A stretch of 64,000 bases of DNA from an uncultured Lachnospiraceae bacterium (GTDB lineage Bacteria; Bacillota; Clostridia; Lachnospirales; Lachnospiraceae): NCBI GenBank assembly GCA_910584945.1, contig CAJUDY010000013.1:11380-75379 (forward strand), in the 5' to 3' direction. The position numbers were made by a program, and so were the translations under genes. Below the pieces are notes generated by a model. That model searched no databases. It was not told where the DNA came from and saw only the letters and a program-made list of their open reading frames with translations. Each line of letters begins with the position of its first letter. Positions within the stretch are counted from its first letter, which is position 1. This document shows positions 60,501 to 64,000 of this stretch, in pieces.

Positions 60501-60566
60501 AATTACCGATTTTACTTGAAATATACCGCTTATATCGGTATAATTAGAAATAGTATACCGATAATA
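60501..60566. promoter_or_regulatory. Operator array and promoter between XRE and unknown gene
   Basis: A consensus promoter TTGAAA (60516-60521), 17-base spacer, TATAAT (60539-60544) reads toward 60622. Four TACCGAT/ATCGGTA half-sites lie over it: ATTACCGAT (60502), ATATACCG (60521), ATATCGGTAT (60532) and GTATACCGAT (60553). The inner pair forms an inverted repeat TATACCG/CGGTATA inside the spacer. The arrangement is that of an autoregulated repressor switch. Confidence 0.8.
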
Positions 60567-60621
60567 AAGTGAATTATGGGATGAAAAATCCAGACATCCG
60601 ATATACGAGGAGGACAAGACA

Positions 60622-61122
60622 GTGGAGAACAGAGGCAGCCGGTCGATTTTTTACAGTTCCAATATGGTGAATCTCTGCATTGATTCCTGGACCAGGGAAG
60701 GGCAGCGCGGAAGACTGTATCATCCATACGCAGCTGACGCAATTCCTTTTCTGTCCTTGTATGAAGCATTGGACAGAATGGAGCGGCTGTATGATATGCT
60801 TCAATATCCGGAAGCTTCCGCGGTATTCCGAACTTTTACGCCGCATCATGGGTCGGAAAAATGTGAGAATTCGAAAACAGACAGAATTGTAGAATTGTCG
60901 GGAAGAAGAGAGAGGCACAGGAGGAATCAGGAACCGGAATCACTGAAGCATTTGATCGAGCACAGAGGATCGGCCGCCACCTTTATGATTCATGTGCGGT
61001 ACCGGCAGCATTTCAGCTGGCAGGGGGAGATTACCTGGGTGGACGAACAGCAGAAGGAATCTTTCAGAAGCGTGTGGGAACTGATCCGACTGATGGACGG
61101 CGCGCTGCATTCAGAGCTGTAA
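60622..61122 (+). CDS. Unknown protein divergent from the XRE regulator
   Basis: The 166-residue product starts at GTG 60622 after GGAGGACAAGACA. It has no signal peptide or membrane helix; the centre is basic (GRRERHRRNQEPES) and the C-terminal part reads FMIHVRYRQHFSWQGEITWVDEQQKESFRSVWELI. The end resembles beta-strand-rich accessory proteins that follow XRE genes, but I recognise no family. Codon use is a little different from neighbours, with more rare Arg/His. Its promoter overlaps the operator array. Confidence 0.65.
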   Translation: MENRGSRSIFYSSNMVNLCIDSWTREGQRGRLYHPYAADAIPFLSLYEALDRMERLYDMLQYPEASAVFRTFTPHHGSEKCENSKTDRIVELSGRRERHRRNQEPESLKHLIEHRGSAATFMIHVRYRQHFSWQGEITWVDEQQKESFRSVWELIRLMDGALHSEL

Positions 61123-61171
61123 AAAGAGTAGGATGAACGATATTGGCACTATGCACAGATGGGATAAATAA

Positions 61172-61232
61172 GAAAAACCCGTTCAGGGAATGCAAGGTAA
61201 AAAAGCCTTGCTCCCTGTCGGGTTCTTTTTTG
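61172..61232. terminator. Bidirectional terminator between convergent genes
   Basis: AACCCG, CAGGGA and GCAAGG on the left pair with CCTTGC, TCCCTG and CGGGTT on the right; both sides have A/T runs. Confidence 0.82.
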
Positions 61233-61239
61233 ATTCATC

Positions 61240-61674
61240 CTACTTGTGAAACAGCCGCTTGAAAAATCCTTTCTTCGGCTGGGGCTTTTCGATGCCGCCT
61301 CTTGCGCCCTTGATGGCGGTGATATAGATGCCGCTGACGACGACTTTGACTTCCTTCTTCACCGGCAGCAGCTCGAAGATCTTCTCGTCGGCCACCAGAT
61401 TCATAACCTTCGGTCCGACTTTCGCTTTGACGATGGGCATCTTGGACCGGCGAAGATACTTGGGCACCTGGTCGATGACCACGGCGGGCAGTCCGGAATC
61501 TTTTACCTTCAGACGCTTTTTATCAATGATCAGCATGCTGACCGTCTGGGCCATGGCTTCTAACTGGGCCTGGTTCTCTGCCTGCTTTTTCTGCATCTTA
61601 TTGCCGAAGTAAATCAGGGCAATGAAGACAGCGACCAGAATCACAAGAATGACAATCAGTACTCTAAACACCAT
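61240..61674 (-). CDS. Single-pass membrane protein, unknown family
   Basis: The 144-residue protein has an N-terminal membrane helix (residues about 4-22), a helical segment KKQAENQAQLEAMAQTV, and a basic cytoplasmic or exported domain (SMLIIDKKRLKVKDSGLPAVVIDQVPKYLRRSKMPIVKAKVGPKVMNLVADEKIFELLPVKKEVKV) with a lysine-rich tail. I do not recognise its function. Its ATG at 61674 lacks a strong consensus ribosome binding site but has AGGAGGAAGG upstream on the minus strand. Confidence 0.72.
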   Translation of the reverse strand: MVFRVLIVILVILVAVFIALIYFGNKMQKKQAENQAQLEAMAQTVSMLIIDKKRLKVKDSGLPAVVIDQVPKYLRRSKMPIVKAKVGPKVMNLVADEKIFELLPVKKEVKVVVSGIYITAIKGARGGIEKPQPKKGFFKRLFHK

Positions 61675-61821
61675 AATTCTATGCCTTCCTCCTACTAGAT
61701 CGTTCTGTTTTCTCGCTTCATTGTAGCATTGTTTCCTTTAAAAAGCAAATCTTTTTGTAACGGCTACTTTAAAGGAAAATTTGAAAATCATTTTAAAATC
61801 TGAGAAATTGCGGAAAATTCC

Positions 61822-61850
61822 TTGTTGATTTGGGAAAAATGTAGTAGAAT
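61822..61850 (+). promoter_or_regulatory. Promoter of fba
   Basis: TTGTTG, a 17-base spacer and TAGAAT, 54 bases before the start codon. Confidence 0.6.
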
Positions 61851-61903
61851 AGAGACACGGGCACGGACGTGCCAAAATTTGGGTAGAGAAAGGATGACCA
61901 ACA

Positions 61904-62842
61904 ATGCCATTAGTTACAACCAAAGAAATGTTTAAAAAAGCCTATGACGGCGGCTATGCCATCGGCGCATTCAATGTCAACAACATGGAGATCGTTCAAG
62001 GTATCGCTGACGCTGCGATCGAGCTGAATTCCCCGATTATCCTGCAGGTGTCCGCAGGCGCAAGAAAGTATGCAAAGCACAATTATTTAGTAAAGCTGGT
62101 TGAGGCTGTTCTGGTGGAAGCTCCGGATCTTCCGATTGCGCTTCATCTGGATCACGGCGCTGACTTCGAAATCTGCAAATCCTGTATTGACGGCGGATTT
62201 ACTTCCGTTATGATCGACGGCTCCAAGTATCCATTTGAGGAAAACATTGAACTGACCAAGAAGGTTGTGGAGTATGCGCATGCGCATAATGTCGTAGTAG
62301 AGGCTGAGCTTGGCAAACTGGCAGGTATCGAGGATGACGTAAAAGTATCCGCGGAAGACTCCTCCTATACACAGCCGGAAGAAGTGGAAGAGTTCGTCAC
62401 CAAGACCGGTGTGGATTCTCTGGCAATTGCCATCGGAACCAGCCATGGCGCATTCAAGTTCAAACCGGGTACCAAACCGCAGCTTCGTTTCGATATCCTT
62501 GAGGAGATCGAAAAGAGAATCCCGAACTTCCCGATCGTTCTTCACGGTGCATCCTCCGTTCCGCAGGAGTACGTGAAGATCATCAACGAGCACGGCGGCG
62601 CTCTGAAGGATGCCATCGGCGTTCCGGAAGACCAGCTTCGTCAGGCGGCAAGATCCGCAGTCTGCAAGATCAACATCGACTCCGATCTTCGCCTTGGCAT
62701 GACCGCAGGTATCCGCGAAGTGATGTGGACCGATCCGTCCAAGTTCGACCCGCGCGAGTATCTGAAGGTTGGACGTGCTAATGTAAAAGCAGTTGTAATG
62801 CACAAGATTAAAGATGTGCTCGGTTCGGAAGGAAAAGCCTGA
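61904..62842 (+). CDS. fba: Class II fructose-1,6-bisphosphate aldolase
   Basis: The 312-residue zinc enzyme has AIGAFNVNNMEIVQG near residue 22, the metal histidine in LHLDHGADFE, GGFTSVMIDGS, VVEAELGKLAG, the second histidine in IGTSHGAFKF, and VLHGASSVPQE with the third. It cleaves fructose-1,6-bisphosphate in glycolysis, the fate of the FruK product. Codon use is that of a highly expressed gene. Terminator at 62894. Confidence 0.97.
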   Translation: MPLVTTKEMFKKAYDGGYAIGAFNVNNMEIVQGIADAAIELNSPIILQVSAGARKYAKHNYLVKLVEAVLVEAPDLPIALHLDHGADFEICKSCIDGGFTSVMIDGSKYPFEENIELTKKVVEYAHAHNVVVEAELGKLAGIEDDVKVSAEDSSYTQPEEVEEFVTKTGVDSLAIAIGTSHGAFKFKPGTKPQLRFDILEEIEKRIPNFPIVLHGASSVPQEYVKIINEHGGALKDAIGVPEDQLRQAARSAVCKINIDSDLRLGMTAGIREVMWTDPSKFDPREYLKVGRANVKAVVMHKIKDVLGSEGKA

Positions 62843-62859
62843 GCCAAATGATGAATATC

Positions 62860-62880
62860 AGGGGGCTGTTGCATAAGTAG
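62860..62880 (+). other. Insertion-sequence-like end remnant
   Basis: GGGGGCTGTTGCATAAGT resembles the terminal repeat of several insertion-sequence families (GGGGCTGTTGCA...). No matching inverted copy and no transposase are seen nearby, so it is either a remnant or chance. Confidence 0.25.
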
Positions 62881-62893
62881 ATGAATATTACTA

Positions 62894-62916
62894 CTGGAGC
62901 AGCAGCTCCATTTTTG
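62894..62916 (+). terminator. Terminator of fba
   Basis: TGGAGC pairs with GCTCCA around AGCA, followed by TTTTTG. Confidence 0.7.
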
Positions 62917-63009
62917 TGTCTGAAAACGAAAAAGTGGGGGAATACAAGGAAAAAGAAAAACACGAAGATAGCAGAGAAATTTGCATTGTTTTATGTAATA
63001 TTATACTAG

Positions 63010-63056
63010 GCGTGCCGCTCAATCATCGGATCAGATGATTGAGCGGCACGCTCTTT
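63010..63056 (+). terminator. Perfect 18-bp hairpin before the cyclophilin gene end
   Basis: GCGTGCCGCTCAATCATC and its exact complement enclose GGATCA, then TCTTTTCTG. It lies between convergent fba and the cyclophilin and probably ends both transcripts; the minus side has no T-run. Confidence 0.75.
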
Positions 63057-63062
63057 TCTGTC

Positions 63063-63743
63063 TTAATCAATCACTTTAATGGATGTAATGGTGGGCTGGT
63101 CCTCCGCCGCCACGGTCCCGTTGTCGTCCTGTACGGGAGTGTCCGCGCAGATCTGGTCCACGATCTCGATGCCCTCGGTGACGTGCCCGAAAGCCGCGTA
63201 GTCGCCGTCTAAGAAGGTGCTGTCTTCGTGTACGATGAAGAACTGGGAAGAGCCGCTGTCAGGGTCCATGGCCCTTGCCATGGAGATGACGCCCCGCACA
63301 TGGGAGATATCGTTCTCCACGCCGTTGTTCTGGAACTCTCCTTTGATGTTCTGATCGGAGCCGCCGGTTCCGTTGCCTAAGGGATCGCCGCCCTGGATCA
63401 TGAAGCCGCTGATGATCCGGTGGAAGGTCAGACCGTCATAGAAGCCGTCCTTTGCCAGATTCACAAAATTGGTCACGGAGATGGGAGCGGTGTCCGCATC
63501 GAGCTCCAGAGCGATGGTGCCGTAATCCGCGATCTCGATCTCCGCATGATGAAGACCGCTCAGCAGGTCCTCTTCCGACGTCTCGACGACCTCTCCGGTT
63601 GTTCCTTCAGCCGCTTCGGTCTCTTCCGGCGCTTCCGCGGCGGTGTCCTCTGCCCTAGTCATCTCTTCTTCTTTTCCTCCGCAGCCCGTAAGAGCGGCGG
63701 TCAGAATTCCCATACATAGAAAAAGTACTGTTAATTTTTTCAT
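63063..63743 (-). CDS. Peptidyl-prolyl cis-trans isomerase, cyclophilin-type lipoprotein
   Basis: The 226-residue protein has a lipoprotein signal ending LTGC (Cys21), an acidic Glu/Thr-rich linker (to about residue 65) and a cyclophilin domain: YDGLTFHRIISGFMIQGGDPLGNGTGG (catalytic Arg in FHR), GVISMARAMDPDSGSSQFFIVH and FGHVTEGIEIVD. It is likely a membrane-anchored foldase outside the cell. ATG 63743 is preferred: the longer frame from 63770 starts inside the leader repeat F. Ribosome binding site TGGAGG at 63751-63757. Confidence 0.93.
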   Translation of the reverse strand: MKKLTVLFLCMGILTAALTGCGGKEEEMTRAEDTAAEAPEETEAAEGTTGEVVETSEEDLLSGLHHAEIEIADYGTIALELDADTAPISVTNFVNLAKDGFYDGLTFHRIISGFMIQGGDPLGNGTGGSDQNIKGEFQNNGVENDISHVRGVISMARAMDPDSGSSQFFIVHEDSTFLDGDYAAFGHVTEGIEIVDQICADTPVQDDNGTVAAEDQPTITSIKVID

Positions 63744-63750
63744 AATCTTG

Positions 63751-63866
63751 CCTCCATATAAGTTCCGCATCTGTCCTCATTTCGCCCCGGCGTCTGGAAT
63801 AATTTTCCCTCACTTCGTTCCGTAAAATCCTTCCGGGGCTACTTTCGGACAGATACTGTTTTTTAT
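63751..63866 (-). repeat. Dispersed 5'-leader hairpin repeat, copy F (longest form)
   Basis: On the minus strand this about 115-base copy contains all modules seen in the others: AAAAAACAGTATCTGTCCG, GTAGCCCCGGAAGGATTTT, ACGGAACGAAGTGAGGG, AAAATTATTCCAGACGCCG, GGGCGAAATGAGGACAGATG and CGGAACTTATATGGAGG. Inner parts also pair: ATCTGTCC with GGACAGAT, GCCCCGG with CCGGGGC, GGATTTT with AAAATTATTCC approximately. It would fold into one long rod just before the ribosome binding site. Confidence 0.88.
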
Positions 63867-64000
63867 CATTGTAGGAGCACACGGACAAAATGTCAAATGA
63901 ATCTTTTGTGTTCTGCACAGGACCTGTGCTATAATAAGGAAAAGAAAAGCAATTTGGTGAAATGTCAAGAGGAAAATAAAAAAGATTTTCTGGAAGAAGG
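63867..64000 (+). promoter_or_regulatory. Promoter reading out of the window
   Basis: TATAAT at 63930-63935 with a weak TTGTGT 18 bases upstream suggests a rightward promoter for a gene that begins beyond the window. No start codon with a convincing frame is seen before the edge. Confidence 0.45.

Noticed and set aside
1..64000. CRISPR arrays, prophage or plasmid functions
   Set aside because: No evenly spaced direct repeats with unique spacers, no cas, integrase, terminase, capsid, replication or partition genes were seen.

Overview
The window reads as a 64 kb stretch of chromosome from a spore-forming, anaerobic Gram-positive gut-type Firmicute, most likely a Lachnospiraceae (Clostridium cluster XIVa) member. 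The grounds are: spore genes (a SleB-type hydrolase, cotJ coat genes, a CwlD-like amidase, a PdaA-like deacetylase), AGGAGG-type ribosome binding sites, sigma-A promoters of the form TTGACA-N17-TATAAT, a CIRCE element, a SAM-I riboswitch, PTS sugar systems and an AraR regulator. Genus cannot be fixed from sequence alone. Nothing looks like a prophage, plasmid, integrated element or CRISPR array.

Layout. 1-9.0 kb: the end of a SleB-like hydrolase, then an L-ascorbate (ula) locus split into two divergent arms (ulaE plus a beta-propeller protein; ulaG-ulaC-ulaA-ulaB), followed by a HAD phosphatase, a DeoR regulator and a DUF3592 membrane protein. 9.17 kb: tRNA-Pro(CGG). 9.7-17.4 kb: an arabinose/monosaccharide operon (ChvE-type ABC transporter, AraR, a small membrane protein, araA, araD) with no ribulokinase. 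17.5-24.8 kb: housekeeping genes (aspartokinase, a lipase-like hydrolase, a DUF1002 protein, a TtcA-like enzyme, a small alarmone synthetase, a CBS-pyrophosphatase). 24.9-28.3 kb: ferrous iron operon feoA-feoA-feoB-feoC-like-fur-like behind a Fur-box promoter. 28.3-36.7 kb: an ECF sigma/anti-sigma pair, the amidase, gdhA, cotJ genes, a MecA_N-type PBP and a PdaA-like deacetylase. 36.7-42.6 kb: fruR, an unusual LRR-PfkB fusion and fruA-fruK. 42.7-52.7 kb: CIRCE-controlled hsp20, a second sigma factor with a beta-propeller partner, a GH13 glucosidase, a PadR-DUF1700-DUF4097 envelope module, an AAA ATPase behind a large palindrome, and two uncharacterised proteins. 52.7-64 kb: an oxidoreductase, murA, a two-component system, riboswitch-controlled metK, a dicarboxylate symporter, an XRE/unknown divergent pair, fba and a lipoprotein cyclophilin.

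How the parts fit. UlaE makes L-ribulose-5-phosphate, which AraD can turn into D-xylulose-5-phosphate, so the ascorbate and arabinose loci, which lie next to each other, may share AraD; no ulaD, ulaF or araB is visible here. Fructose enters through FruA, FruK makes fructose-1,6-bisphosphate, and Fba cleaves it.

The most unusual signal is a family of six dispersed elements placed directly upstream of start codons of unrelated genes. They share terminal sequences (CAGCATCTG at the 5' end, CAGATGCGGAACTT next to the ribosome binding site) and have interiors that look like deletion derivatives of one long hairpin. They are always in the sense orientation. Second is the LRR/immunity-like/PfkB kinase fusion inside the fructose locus.
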